Below are positions 32,358 to 40,728 of a DNA stretch of 64,000 bases, in pieces; position 1 is the stretch's first letter; each line of letters begins with the position of its first letter. The notes under the pieces were generated by a model that had not been told where the DNA came from, ran no database searches, and saw only the letters and a program-made list of their open reading frames with translations. This stretch comes from Haloferax namakaokahaiae. Lineage in GTDB: Archaea; Halobacteriota; Halobacteria; Halobacteriales; Haloferacaceae. The DNA lies in NCBI RefSeq assembly GCF_042663225.1, contig NZ_JBHTAA010000001.1:124001-188000 (forward strand), given 5' to 3'. A program made the position numbers and the translations under genes.

Positions 32358-33391
32358 GCGAGTCTGAAACACGCCGAACTGAGGTCATCCCGCAGTGGAA
32401 GCAAGACGAAGTTGACGCGCTCGTTGACTTCATCCAAGGGTACGAATCCGTTGGTGTCGTGGGTGTCGCGGGCATCCCGAGCCGACAGCTCCAGGCAATG
32501 CGCCGCGGGCTGCACGGCTCCGCCGAGGTGCGCATGAGCCGTAACACGCTCGTGAACCGCGCGCTCGACGAAGTCCAAAACGGCTTCGAAACCCTCTCTG
32601 ACTACGTTTCCGGACAGGTTGCCCTCATCGGCACGAACGACAACCCGTTCGCCCTGTACAAGGAACTCGAGGCGTCGAAGACGCCCGCACCGATTAACGC
32701 CGGTGAAATCGCGCCGAACGACATCGTCATCCCCGAGGGTGACACGGGTGTTGACCCGGGTCCGTTCGTCGGCGAACTCCAGCAAGTTGGCGCCTCTGCG
32801 CGCATCATGGACGGCTCCATCAAGGTGACCGAGGACTCCAAAGTCCTCGAAACCGGTGAAGTCGTCTCCGAAGAGCTTGCAGGCGTCCTCTCCGAACTCG
32901 GCATCGAACCCAAGGAGGTCGGTCTCGACCTTCGTGGCGTCTTCTCCGAAGGCGTCCTGTTCAAGCCCGAGGAACTCGCAATCGACGTGGACGAGTACCG
33001 CACGGACATCCAGTCCGCGGTCGCCGCCGCGACCAACCTCTCGGTCAACGCGGCCTACCCGACCACGCAGACCGCGCCGACGCTCATTGCGAAGGCGACT
33101 GGCCAAGCCAAGGCCGTTGGTCTCTTTGCCAACATCGAGAGTCCGGACTTCATGCCGGAACTCATCGCCAAGGCAGACGCCCAGATTCGCGCGCTCGCCG
33201 CGCAAATCGACGACGAAGAGGCGCTCCCCGAGGAACTCCGCGGCGCTGTCGCACCTAGTGCGCCCGCCACGGAAGACGAAGAAGAATCGACTGACGAAAG
33301 CGCAGAGGAAGCCGACGAGGCAGACGCTGACGACGCCGACGACGAAGACGACGGCGACGACGCAGGCGACGCTCTCGGCTCTCTGTTCTAA
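32354..33391 (+). CDS. rpl10: Ribosomal protein uL10 (P0)
   Basis: Base of the ribosomal stalk; binds 23S rRNA and carries several L12 dimers. 345 residues, archaeal length, with VVGVAGIPSRQLQAMRRGL and RMSRNTLVNRAL at the N-terminus. The C-terminal part is the helical spine where L12 binds, followed by a very acidic tail ending LGSLF, which resembles the end of L12. Middle gene of rpl1-rpl10-rpl12. Confidence 0.97.
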   Translation: MSESETRRTEVIPQWKQDEVDALVDFIQGYESVGVVGVAGIPSRQLQAMRRGLHGSAEVRMSRNTLVNRALDEVQNGFETLSDYVSGQVALIGTNDNPFALYKELEASKTPAPINAGEIAPNDIVIPEGDTGVDPGPFVGELQQVGASARIMDGSIKVTEDSKVLETGEVVSEELAGVLSELGIEPKEVGLDLRGVFSEGVLFKPEELAIDVDEYRTDIQSAVAAATNLSVNAAYPTTQTAPTLIAKATGQAKAVGLFANIESPDFMPELIAKADAQIRALAAQIDDEEALPEELRGAVAPSAPATEDEEESTDESAEEADEADADDADDEDDGDDAGDALGSLF

Positions 33392-33412
33392 CAACACACA
33401 AGGAACACAACA

Positions 33413-33739
33413 ATGGAATACGTCTACGCTGCTCTCATCCTGAACGAGACGGACGCAGAGATCAACGAAGAAAACATCACCGCAACCCTCGAGGCTGCCG
33501 GTGTCGATGTCGAAGAGTCCCGTGTCAAGGCGCTCGTCGCCGCACTCGAGGACGTTGACATCGAAGAGGCCATCGAGACGGCCGCTGCCGCTCCTGCACC
33601 CGCTGCAGGCAGCGCCGGTGGCGAAGTCGAGACGGCCGACGATGACGACGAAGAAGAGGCCGCTGAAGAAGAGGCCGCTGAAGAAGAAGACGAAGACGAC
33701 GAGGCAGACGGCGAAGGTCTCGGCGCGCTCTTCGGCTAA
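33413..33739 (+). CDS. rpl12: Ribosomal protein P1/L12 (archaeal type)
   Basis: Stalk protein that recruits translational GTPases. 108 residues: N-terminal dimerisation helices (MEYVYAALILNETDAEINEE), an Ala-rich hinge (AAAAPAPAAGSAGGE), a highly charged Glu/Asp region and the terminal GLGALFG that contacts elongation factors. A 21-base gap separates it from rpl10. Confidence 0.97.
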   Translation: MEYVYAALILNETDAEINEENITATLEAAGVDVEESRVKALVAALEDVDIEEAIETAAAAPAPAAGSAGGEVETADDDDEEEAAEEEAAEEEDEDDEADGEGLGALFG

Positions 33740-33751
33740 TTCGGACACAGC

Positions 33752-33790
33752 GACCGCATCCGCGGTCACACTTCGTTTCCAACCCCGATT
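33752..33790 (+). terminator. Hairpin terminator after rpl12
   Basis: Stem GACCGC (33752-33757), loop ATCC, GCGGTC (33762-33767), 12 bases after the rpl12 stop, followed by CACACTTCGTTTCC and a later ATTTCTTT tract. Confidence 0.55.
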
Positions 33791-33899
33791 TCTTTCGACG
33801 CTCGTCGGCGAGCGGTAGCACTCCGATAGCACTGCTGCCGTTGTGACACTCAGTCTCGCAGCGTAGGTTCATACCCGGTGACGGAACCACTCCCGCTCG

Positions 33900-35150
33900 A
33901 TGTCCGTCGTTGGCTCGATGCCCGCAGTCGGCCCGGTACCCACAATCGGCCCGATAGTCGCAGGTGTCGTCGCCGGTATCCTCCTCGGGACGTGCTCGGG
34001 TCTCGTCCCGGGTCTCCACGCCAACGCCTTCGCGCTCCTCCTAGCGTCGGCCGCGCCGCAGGTGCAGGGACCGCCGTCGGCGATTACCGCCGCGATGCTC
34101 GCCGCGGCGACGGTCCACACGTGTCTCGATATCGTTCCGAGTCTCGCGTTGGGCGTCCCCGACCCCGCGCTCGCCCCGGGCGCGTTGCCGGGTCATCGAC
34201 TCGTCCTCGGGGGTCGCGGGCGCGAAGCGCTCCGCCTCTCGGCCCTCGGGAGTGGCTTCGCGCTCTGTCTCACGCTTCCGATTGCGGTGCCGCTCACCAC
34301 GGCGATGGTTCGATTGTATCCGCTGCTTCGAGACTCGCTCCCACTCGTGCTCTTCGCGGTCGTCGTCGCACTCGTCTGGACCGAACCGACCGCGCGGGCT
34401 AAAGTCGCCGCGCTCGTCTCGCTCGTCGCCGCGACGACGTTGGGACTCGTGACGCTCGACGCCTCGTTTTCGGGACCGCTCCCCGTCGGCGACGTACTCG
34501 CGCCGCTGTTGGCCGGGTTGTTCGGGATGCCCGTCTTGCTCGATGCGTGGGAGAGCGCGGGGGTGCCCCCGCAGGACGACGCGACGATTGCGACGACCAA
34601 GCGCTCGGTCGTGCGGAGTATCCTCGCCGGAACGGGCGGGGGCGCGTTCGTCGGTTATCTGCCGGGCGTCTCGGCGGGTGTCGCGGGGACGCTCGCGCTG
34701 AGCGTGCTCCCCATCTCCGACCCCGAAGAGACGGCGCGCGCGTACGTCGTCGCCACGAGTGCGGCGACGACAGCGACGACAGTGTTCGCGCTCTTTGCGT
34801 TCACCGGGCTTGGGACGCCCCGAACCGGCGTGCTCGTCGCGCTCGCCGACGCGAACCTCCCGTCCGGTCTCGCGCTCGCGGTTCCGGTGACGGTGTGTGC
34901 GGGTATCGTCGGCGTGGTGTCGGTGCCGGTGCTCGGCGACCGCGTGCTTGCGCTGGTCGGGCGAGTAAACCAGAAACGCCTCGTCGCGGGCGTCTGTCTC
35001 CTGCTCGTCGCGCTCTCGTGGGGTTTTACCGGCAGTGGTGGCGTCGCGGTTCTCCTCGTCGCAACCGCGGTCGGGTTGCTCCCGCCGCGACTCGGGTGCC
35101 GCCGAGTCCACTTGATGGCAGTGTTGCTCGGGCCGCTCGTGGTCGGGTAG
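33900..35150 (+). CDS. TctA/DUF112-like membrane permease (COG1784-type)
   Basis: Polytopic membrane protein of 416 residues with about ten hydrophobic segments. The N-terminal pattern VAGVVAGILLGTCSGLVPGLHANAF and the later GGGAFVGYLPGVSAGVAGT repeat the G-x-PG-x-G motifs of the tripartite tricarboxylate transporter TctA family; archaeal stand-alone members are called DUF112/COG1784. No TctB or TctC partner lies nearby, so the archaeal form may work alone. Substrate unknown. Confidence 0.8.
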   Translation: MSVVGSMPAVGPVPTIGPIVAGVVAGILLGTCSGLVPGLHANAFALLLASAAPQVQGPPSAITAAMLAAATVHTCLDIVPSLALGVPDPALAPGALPGHRLVLGGRGREALRLSALGSGFALCLTLPIAVPLTTAMVRLYPLLRDSLPLVLFAVVVALVWTEPTARAKVAALVSLVAATTLGLVTLDASFSGPLPVGDVLAPLLAGLFGMPVLLDAWESAGVPPQDDATIATTKRSVVRSILAGTGGGAFVGYLPGVSAGVAGTLALSVLPISDPEETARAYVVATSAATTATTVFALFAFTGLGTPRTGVLVALADANLPSGLALAVPVTVCAGIVGVVSVPVLGDRVLALVGRVNQKRLVAGVCLLLVALSWGFTGSGGVAVLLVATAVGLLPPRLGCRRVHLMAVLLGPLVVG

Positions 35151-35204
35151 AACGAATCCGCTCGAAGTGTGACACACCGTACCGTTCATTGAACCCGGAA
35201 AGAC

Positions 35205-35214
35205 AACGGTTAAA
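35205..35214 (+). promoter_or_regulatory. TATA-like box for the zinc-finger / aEF-1beta genes
   Basis: AACGGTTAAA with TTAAA at 35210-35214, about 28 bases before the ATG at 35240, giving a leaderless transcript. Confidence 0.5.
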
Positions 35215-35239
35215 GGTCACGCGCCGGTTTGTTCTTCGT

Positions 35240-35419
35240 ATGAGCGACGCAGAACAGCGACACGCTCGACAGTGTGTGTCCTGTGGCATCAACATCTCCG
35301 GTATGAGCGCGGCGACGTTCGACTGTCCGGACTGTGGCAACGAGATTTCTCGGTGCTCCAAGTGCCGTAAGCAGAGCAACCTCTACGAGTGCAACGAGTG
35401 CGGTTTCCTCGGACCCTGA
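35240..35419 (+). CDS. Small zinc-finger protein, HVO_2753-like
   Basis: A 59-residue protein with four CxxC motifs: CVSC (C12, C15), CPDC, CSKC and CNEC, forming two zinc-finger pockets. This closely matches my memory of HVO_2753 from Haloferax volcanii, a small zinc-finger protein whose NMR structure is solved and whose loss affects swarming and biofilm formation. It precedes aEF-1beta by 7 bases, the same order as in that species. Confidence 0.92.
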   Translation: MSDAEQRHARQCVSCGINISGMSAATFDCPDCGNEISRCSKCRKQSNLYECNECGFLGP

Positions 35420-35426
35420 TACAACA

Positions 35427-35693
35427 ATGGGAAAAGTAGCAGCCAAGATTAAGGTCATGCCGAACAGCCCGGAACTCGATCTCGACGACCTCGAGACGAA
35501 ACTCGAAGACTCCCTCCCTGAGGGCGCGAAAATCAAGGGCTTCGAGCGCGACGACGTCGCGTTCGGTCTCGTCGCCCTCCTGCCGACGGTCATCGTCCCC
35601 GACGACGCCGGTGGCACCGAGGCCGTCGAAGAAGCGTTTACGAACGTCGAAGGCGTCGAGAGCGTCTCCGTTCAGAACGTCGGCCGTATCTAA
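35427..35693 (+). CDS. ef1b: Translation elongation factor aEF-1beta
   Basis: Guanine-nucleotide exchange factor for aEF-1alpha. 88 residues, the archaeal size corresponding to the C-terminal exchange domain of eukaryotic EF-1beta. Recognised by KVAAKIKVMPNSPELDLDDL, IKGFERDDVAFGLVALLP and NVEGVESVSVQNVGRI. Likely co-transcribed with the preceding zinc-finger gene. Confidence 0.95.
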   Translation: MGKVAAKIKVMPNSPELDLDDLETKLEDSLPEGAKIKGFERDDVAFGLVALLPTVIVPDDAGGTEAVEEAFTNVEGVESVSVQNVGRI

Positions 35694-35717
35694 CGCGGAC
35701 CAGACGTTTTCTCCACC

Positions 35718-36020
35718 CTACGACGCGACCACAGAGCGGATGCGCTGGCGCGTGTGGTCCTCCATGAGGACGATGCCGAGGACCATCCCCAATCCGACTC
35801 CGAGCATGACGGTGACGGGGAAGAAGTCCCAAATCACGCCGGTGAGTCCGCCGAGCATGATACCGATGGCGAGTCCGATTCCGAACCACTCCCCGGACCA
35901 ACTCGTCGTCTCGCGGAGTTCGTGCTGGATGACGGCCTGCTCGTCGAGTTCGGTGGCAGACGCCGTTGGTTGCGGCTGTCCGAGCACCTCGTCTGCGAGC
36001 GTTGCGGATTCTTGAGACAT
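35718..36020 (-). CDS. Small two-helix membrane protein
   Basis: A 100-residue protein of unknown function. About 40 polar residues are followed by two hydrophobic helices (roughly 44-60 and 66-83, GIGLAIGIMLGGLTGVIWDF and PVTVMLGVGLGMVLGIVLM), ending in a basic C-terminus. The start at 36020 is followed by a normal haloarchaeal N-terminus, and the sequence upstream of it is AT-rich promoter-like DNA. Confidence 0.65.
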   Translation of the reverse strand: MSQESATLADEVLGQPQPTASATELDEQAVIQHELRETTSWSGEWFGIGLAIGIMLGGLTGVIWDFFPVTVMLGVGLGMVLGIVLMEDHTRQRIRSVVAS

Positions 36021-36114
36021 ATATGATGATTCAACGTTTAGAAATATAATCGTTCTCGCGGTTCTCAAACATCGAAAACGACGAAAATAAAGAACGTGAG
36101 GTTGCGAGCGGGTC

Positions 36115-37275
36115 TTACAGCGCGGCGTCGAACGCCTGCTGGAGGTCGGCTTTCATGTCGTCGATGTGTTCGACGCCGACCGAGACGCGGATGAGACCGT
36201 CGGTGAGGCCCGCGGCGAGTCGCTCTTCACGTGGAATCGCGGCGTGGGTCATCGCCGCCGGTTGCTCGATGAGGCTCTCGACGCCGCCGAGGCTCTCGGC
36301 GAGCGTGAACACCTCGGTCTCCTCGATGACGGTCGATGCCTGTTCGAGCGTGCCGTCGAGTTCGAACGAGAGCATGCCGCCGAAGTCGTCCATCTGCTCG
36401 CTCGCAAGGTCGTGTTGCGGGTGACTTTCGAGACCGGGATAGAAGACCTCAGAGACGGCCTCGTGGTCGTCGAGCCACGCCGCGAGTTCGCGGGCGTTGT
36501 CGCAGTGGCGGTCCATGCGGACGGGCAGCGTCTTCGTCCCGCGAAGGACGAGGAAGCAGTCGAACGGCGAGGGCGTCGCGCCGACCGAGTTCTGGTAGAA
36601 CGCGATTTCCTCGTCCAACTCCTCGTCGTCGGTGACGAGCGCGCCGCCGACCACGTCGGAGTGGCCCCCGAGATACTTCGTGAGCGAGTGCGAGACGATG
36701 TCCGCACCGTGTTCGAGCGGGCGCTGGAGGTACGGCGTGGCGAAGGTGTTGTCCACCGTACAGAGGGCGTCGTACTCGTGGGCGATTTCGGCGAGCGCTT
36801 CGATGTCGTTGACGCGCATCAGGGGATTGGTGGGCGTCTCGACCCACACGAGTTCGGTCTCCTCGCGCATCGCGTCGCGGACGGCGTCGTGGTCGGTCGT
36901 CTCCACGAAGTCGAATTCGAGGTCGTACTTCTCGTAGACCTGTGTGAAGATACGGTGGGTTCCCCCGTAGACGTCGTTGCCGGCGACGACGTGGTCGCCC
37001 GCTTCGAGCAGGTTGAGCACGGTGTTGATAGCGCCCATCCCCGAGGAGAACGCGCGGCCGTACGCGCCGCCTTCGAGCGCGGCGAGGTTGGTTTCGAGGT
37101 CGGTTCGCGTCGGGTTGCCGGTTCGAGAGTACTCGTAGCCGCGGTGGTCGCCGGGACCGTCCTGTACGTAGGTCGAGTTGGCGTAAATCGGCGTCATGAG
37201 CGCGCCCGTCTCCTCGTCCGGTTCCTGACCGGCGTGGATGGCGCGGGTTTCGATGCGTCGCTCGTCTTCGGACAT
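36115..37275 (-). CDS. Cystathionine gamma-synthase/lyase family PLP enzyme
   Basis: Trans-sulfuration enzyme of 386 residues using pyridoxal phosphate. Motifs: THAIHAGQ-type start (TRAIHAGQEPDEETGA), YEYSRTGNPTR, LEGGAYGRAFSSGMGA, DNTFATPYLQRPLEHGAD and the PLP-lysine segment SHSLTKYLGGHSDVVGG. The sequence does not separate synthase from lyase. Its own TATA-like box (about 37299-37306, minus strand) suggests a leaderless start. It is divergent from the rpl21e operon. The metE pair lies about 4 kb downstream, so methionine-related metabolism is clustered loosely. Confidence 0.9.
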   Translation of the reverse strand: MSEDERRIETRAIHAGQEPDEETGALMTPIYANSTYVQDGPGDHRGYEYSRTGNPTRTDLETNLAALEGGAYGRAFSSGMGAINTVLNLLEAGDHVVAGNDVYGGTHRIFTQVYEKYDLEFDFVETTDHDAVRDAMREETELVWVETPTNPLMRVNDIEALAEIAHEYDALCTVDNTFATPYLQRPLEHGADIVSHSLTKYLGGHSDVVGGALVTDDEELDEEIAFYQNSVGATPSPFDCFLVLRGTKTLPVRMDRHCDNARELAAWLDDHEAVSEVFYPGLESHPQHDLASEQMDDFGGMLSFELDGTLEQASTVIEETEVFTLAESLGGVESLIEQPAAMTHAAIPREERLAAGLTDGLIRVSVGVEHIDDMKADLQQAFDAAL

Positions 37276-37362
37276 ACGTGGATGCCCGCACTCGCTCAGG
37301 TTAAGTCCGTCTCTCCGCGACAGGTACGCGGATGTGGCACACGCGCGGTCCGTAACGTGCAA

Positions 37363-37369
37363 TTTATAA
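37363..37369 (+). promoter_or_regulatory. TATA box for rpl21e-rpoF
   Basis: TTTATAA, 30 bases before the rpl21e ATG, predicting a transcript start near 37391. Confidence 0.6.
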
Positions 37370-37398
37370 CGGCGACGCAAGTATTCGTTCTCACGACT

Positions 37399-37689
37399 AT
37401 GCCGAGCTCCAACGGTCCACTCAAGGGTACGCGTGGAAAGCTTTCGAACAAACCCCGAGAGCGCGGAACCTCCCCGCCGCAGCGCTCTATCGCCGAATTC
37501 GAGGAGGGCGAGAAGGTCCACCTCAAGATCGACCCAAGCGTGCGCGAAGGCCGCTTCCACCCGCGCTTCAACGGTCTCACCGGTGAGGTCGCAGGCAAGC
37601 AGGGCCGTGCGTTCAAGGTCCTCATCAACGACGGTGGTAAGGAGAAGACCGTCATCGTCCGACCTGCCCACCTGCGCGCCCAGAAGTAA
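37399..37689 (+). CDS. rpl21e: Ribosomal protein eL21
   Basis: Large-subunit protein of archaea and eukaryotes, 96 residues. Signature: GPLKGTRGKLSNKPRERGTS and FHPRFNGLTGEVAGKQGRAF. It is first in a conserved archaeal row: rpl21e, rpoF, DUF655, rsmA and hemK2-like. Confidence 0.96.
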   Translation: MPSSNGPLKGTRGKLSNKPRERGTSPPQRSIAEFEEGEKVHLKIDPSVREGRFHPRFNGLTGEVAGKQGRAFKVLINDGGKEKTVIVRPAHLRAQK

Positions 37690-37692
37690 GCA

Positions 37693-38049
37693 ATGACTAT
37701 CTTCAAAGAAAAGCTCGACGAGGAGTATCTCACGATTTCGGAAGTGAAGGAACTCCTCGCCGAGGTTGAGGCGGACCGCGCACTCGACGAAGAGCGCGAG
37801 ATGCGCTACGAACTGGCCCGTGCAATCGAGCACGTCAACCGGTTCGCTCACCTCGACCCCGAGGAATCGCGCGAACTCGTCGAGGAGCTCGCCGAACTTG
37901 AGAAAATCGACGACGCGACTGCCATCAAAGTCGCGGACCTCCTCCCCGAGTCCCGCGACGAACTGCGCGCAGTGTTCGCCCAGCAACGGTACGCACTCTC
38001 CGGTGACGAACTCGACGAAATTCTCAACATCGTCGCCAAATACATCTGA
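37693..38049 (+). CDS. rpoF: RNA polymerase subunit F (Rpo4)
   Basis: Archaeal counterpart of Rpb4; with subunit E it forms the stalk of RNA polymerase. 118 residues, with FKEKLDEEYLTISEVKELL at the start and the C-terminal HRDC-like part AVFAQQRYALSGDELDEIL. Three bases after rpl21e. Confidence 0.95.
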   Translation: MTIFKEKLDEEYLTISEVKELLAEVEADRALDEEREMRYELARAIEHVNRFAHLDPEESRELVEELAELEKIDDATAIKVADLLPESRDELRAVFAQQRYALSGDELDEILNIVAKYI

Positions 38050-38070
38050 CCGCGGTACCACGCGGCCAAC

Positions 38071-38080
38071 TATTTAAATA
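38071..38080 (+). promoter_or_regulatory. Internal TATA box before DUF655
   Basis: Palindromic TATTTAAATA, 27 bases upstream of the DUF655 ATG. It implies this gene and those after it can be transcribed apart from rpl21e-rpoF. Confidence 0.6.
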
Positions 38081-38102
38081 GCAAGTCGTCGTATCTACTG
38101 AC

Positions 38103-38690
38103 ATGACTACGACGGATAGCGGTGACACCGACACGGCGGGTGAGTACGCTGTCCTGCTCGACGTACTCAGACACGGACGTCGAAGCGACAACCGACGATT
38201 CGATTCAGCCCCCGTCGCGTACGCCCTCGCCGAGTCGAACTTTCACCTCCTCGAACTGACGCTCACTGAAGACTCGGACGTGAGTATCGGTGACCGCGTC
38301 CTCATCTCTCCGGTCGAAGACCGCGAAGACGTTGCGCAGGTCTCACGAATCGGGTACGACGACCTCTCGAACACCGCCCACTCCGAGTTGGAGTACGTGG
38401 TCGAAGACATCGTCGATGCCGACGAAACCCGATTCGTCGATTTCTACAACGACGCCCAACCCATCACGCTTCGACTCCACCAGTTGAATCTCCTGCCCGG
38501 AATCGGGAAGAAACTCCGCGACAAGGTGCTCGAAGAGCGCAAGCGCTACGGCCCGTTCGAGTCGTTCGACGACCTCGAAGAACGCGTCTCCGGTCTCCAC
38601 CATCCGAAAGACGTGGTCATCGAGCGCATCCTCGACGAGATTCGCGGCGACGATGTGAAGTACAAGACATTCGTCCGCGCCGACGCATAA
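38103..38690 (+). CDS. DUF655 family protein with helix-hairpin-helix
   Basis: A 195-residue archaeal protein of unknown biochemical function. It has an N-terminal OB-like beta domain and a C-terminal helix-hairpin-helix with LLPGIGKKLRDKVLEERKRYG, suggesting nucleic-acid binding. DUF655 genes lie between rpoF and rsmA in many archaea, so a role in RNA processing or ribosome assembly is likely. It has its own internal promoter. Confidence 0.85.
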   Translation: MTTTDSGDTDTAGEYAVLLDVLRHGRRSDNRRFDSAPVAYALAESNFHLLELTLTEDSDVSIGDRVLISPVEDREDVAQVSRIGYDDLSNTAHSELEYVVEDIVDADETRFVDFYNDAQPITLRLHQLNLLPGIGKKLRDKVLEERKRYGPFESFDDLEERVSGLHHPKDVVIERILDEIRGDDVKYKTFVRADA

Positions 38691-38733
38691 GCGGAGCGGG
38701 ACTTTTACCCACTCGCGTCTGCTACCCTCGCCA

Positions 38734-39594
38734 ATGACCAGTGACGGACCAGTTGGTTCCGAGTCGGTCGCCCGCGACCCCGATGCGCTCATCCGCCGGG
38801 CCGGCGCTCGCGGCGACCCAAACCGCGACCAACACTTCCTCGTGGACGACCGCGTCGTCGATCGAATTCCGACGTACCTTCCGGACGAGGCGGACCGCTC
38901 GCACGTCCTCGAAATCGGCGGCGGCCCCGGCGTGCTCACCGACCGCTTGCTTCGTGCCGCCGACCGCGTGACCGTCGTCGAACAGGACGAGACGTTCGCC
39001 GCACACCTCCGACGCGAGTTCGCCGAGGAGGTCGAAGCCGACCGGCTCACCGTCGTCGAAGGTGACGCCCTCGACGTCGAACTTCCCGAGTTTACGGCGT
39101 GTGTCTCGAACCTTCCCTACAGCATCTCCTCGGAGATTTCGTTCCGGTTGCTTCCGACCGGCAAGCCGCTGGTGTTGATGTTCCAGAAGGAGTTCGGCGA
39201 GCGCATGGCCGCCGACGCCGGCACGTCAGAGTACGGCCGTCTCTCGGTGAGCACCCAACACTACGGTGCTGTCGAGGTCTGCGAGCACGTTCCGCGCGAG
39301 GCGTTCGCGCCGAAACCGGCCGTCCAGAGCGTCATCGTCCGCATCACGCCTCGGGAACCGGATTACGAGGTGGACGACGAGCAGTTCTTCCTCGATTTCG
39401 TCAAGGCGTTGTTCACCCAGCGCCGCAAGACGATTCGCAACGGCATCCGAAACACCGCACACATCTCGGGACTCTCCGACCCCGAGGCGGTCGTCGAGGC
39501 GGCCGACGAGGACGTCCTGCGAAAACGCGCGGGCAACATGGCACCCGCCGACTTCGCTCGACTCGCCCGACTCGCCGCCGAAACCGGTTTGTAA
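38734..39594 (+). CDS. rsmA: 16S rRNA adenine dimethyltransferase RsmA/KsgA
   Basis: Dimethylates two adjacent adenosines near the 3' end of 16S rRNA, a late 30S assembly checkpoint. 286 residues with DQHFLVDDRVVDRI at the N-terminus, the SAM motif VLEIGGGPGVLTDRLL, VEGDALDVELPEF and the catalytic CVSNLPYSISSEI (motif IV NLPY). Preceded by TATA-like ACTTTTACC near 38701-38710. The mscS start follows 3 bases after its stop. Confidence 0.96.
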   Translation: MTSDGPVGSESVARDPDALIRRAGARGDPNRDQHFLVDDRVVDRIPTYLPDEADRSHVLEIGGGPGVLTDRLLRAADRVTVVEQDETFAAHLRREFAEEVEADRLTVVEGDALDVELPEFTACVSNLPYSISSEISFRLLPTGKPLVLMFQKEFGERMAADAGTSEYGRLSVSTQHYGAVEVCEHVPREAFAPKPAVQSVIVRITPREPDYEVDDEQFFLDFVKALFTQRRKTIRNGIRNTAHISGLSDPEAVVEAADEDVLRKRAGNMAPADFARLARLAAETGL

Positions 39595-39597
39595 GCT

Positions 39598-40728
39598 ATG
39601 GCCCTCTTTACCGACATCGCAACGTTGTTCTCGACGACCGAAGCACGCATCGCCGCGACAGTCGTGACGGTCATCGTCGTCGGACTGGTCTGGGCGGTCT
39701 CTGCCCGACTCCACGAAAAGGACGTCGAAGCCGTCTCCGGGCCGTTTTGGCACCTCGCGGTGACCTTGCTCCGGCTCTCGACCGTCCTCGGCGGCGGGGT
39801 CGTCCTCGTCGGCATCTGGGCGAGTTCGCCTGCCGTCGGTACGTTCGTCTCGCAGTACAACGTCGGGAGCGAGATGGTCGTTCAGGCGGGTCTCTCGGTC
39901 GCGTTCGTCGTCGGGGCGTACATCGTCACGTCGGTTCTCGCCAGACTCACGAAGGAAGTTGCGAGCACGCGACCCGAGATATCCGACCACCAGCGCGAGA
40001 TCATCTACCGAATTTCGCAGGTCGCCGTCTACCTCGTCGTGTTGGTTCTCATCCTCGGCGTCTGGCGGGTTGACCTCGGCGGTTTCCTCGTCGGTGCGGG
40101 ATTCCTCGGTATCGTCGTCGGGATGGCCGCCCGTCAGACACTCGGTGCGGGTATCGCGGGCTTCGTCCTCATGTTCTCCCGACCGTTCGAAATCGGCGAC
40201 TGGGTCGAGATTGGAGACCACGAGGGCATCGTGACCGACATCACGGTCGTGAACACTCGCATCCAGACGTTCGACGGCGAGTACGTGATGGTCCCGAACG
40301 ACGTGGTGAGTTCCGAGAGCCTCGTCAACCGGAGCCGAAAGGGCCGACTCAGACTGGAAATCGAAGTCGGCGTCGATTACGGAAGCGACCTCCAGCACGC
40401 CGCGGAAGTCGCCCAAGAGGCGGTCGAAGAACTCGAAGAAGTCCTCTCGGTCCCGAAACCGCAGGTCGTCGCCAAGCGCTTCGGCGATTCGTCGGTCGTA
40501 CTCGGCGTCAGACCGTGGATAGACCGCCCGAGCGCTCGTCGGCGGTGGCGCGCACAGACGGCCGTCATCGAGGCTATCCACGACGCGTTCGCAGAGGAAG
40601 GTATCACCATCCCGTTCCCACAGCGCGAACTCTCTGCGCGCGAGGACTCGGGCCCGGTCTCGCTCACCGAACCCGCATTCATCGGGTCCGAACCGAACGA
40701 CCGGTCTAGCGGGGGCGAGAACCGATGA
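39598..40728 (+). CDS. MscS-family small-conductance mechanosensitive channel
   Basis: Pressure-sensitive channel of 376 residues that releases solutes on hypo-osmotic shock, relevant to a haloarchaeon. Three or four N-terminal membrane segments (about 19-36, 58-82, 98-119, 140-180), with the pore-lining Gly/Ala-rich helix GAGFLGIVVGMAARQTLGAG, then a soluble cage domain (FEIGDWVEIGDHEGIVTDIT, MVPNDVVSSESLVNRS). It sits between rsmA and the methyltransferase, overlapping the latter by 4 bases. Confidence 0.93.
   Translation: MALFTDIATLFSTTEARIAATVVTVIVVGLVWAVSARLHEKDVEAVSGPFWHLAVTLLRLSTVLGGGVVLVGIWASSPAVGTFVSQYNVGSEMVVQAGLSVAFVVGAYIVTSVLARLTKEVASTRPEISDHQREIIYRISQVAVYLVVLVLILGVWRVDLGGFLVGAGFLGIVVGMAARQTLGAGIAGFVLMFSRPFEIGDWVEIGDHEGIVTDITVVNTRIQTFDGEYVMVPNDVVSSESLVNRSRKGRLRLEIEVGVDYGSDLQHAAEVAQEAVEELEEVLSVPKPQVVAKRFGDSSVVLGVRPWIDRPSARRRWRAQTAVIEAIHDAFAEEGITIPFPQRELSAREDSGPVSLTEPAFIGSEPNDRSSGGENR

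Noticed and set aside
32114..33832. Antisense frame of about 570 codons opposite rpl1-rpl10-rpl12
   Set aside because: Lies over three certain ribosomal protein genes and has no family features.
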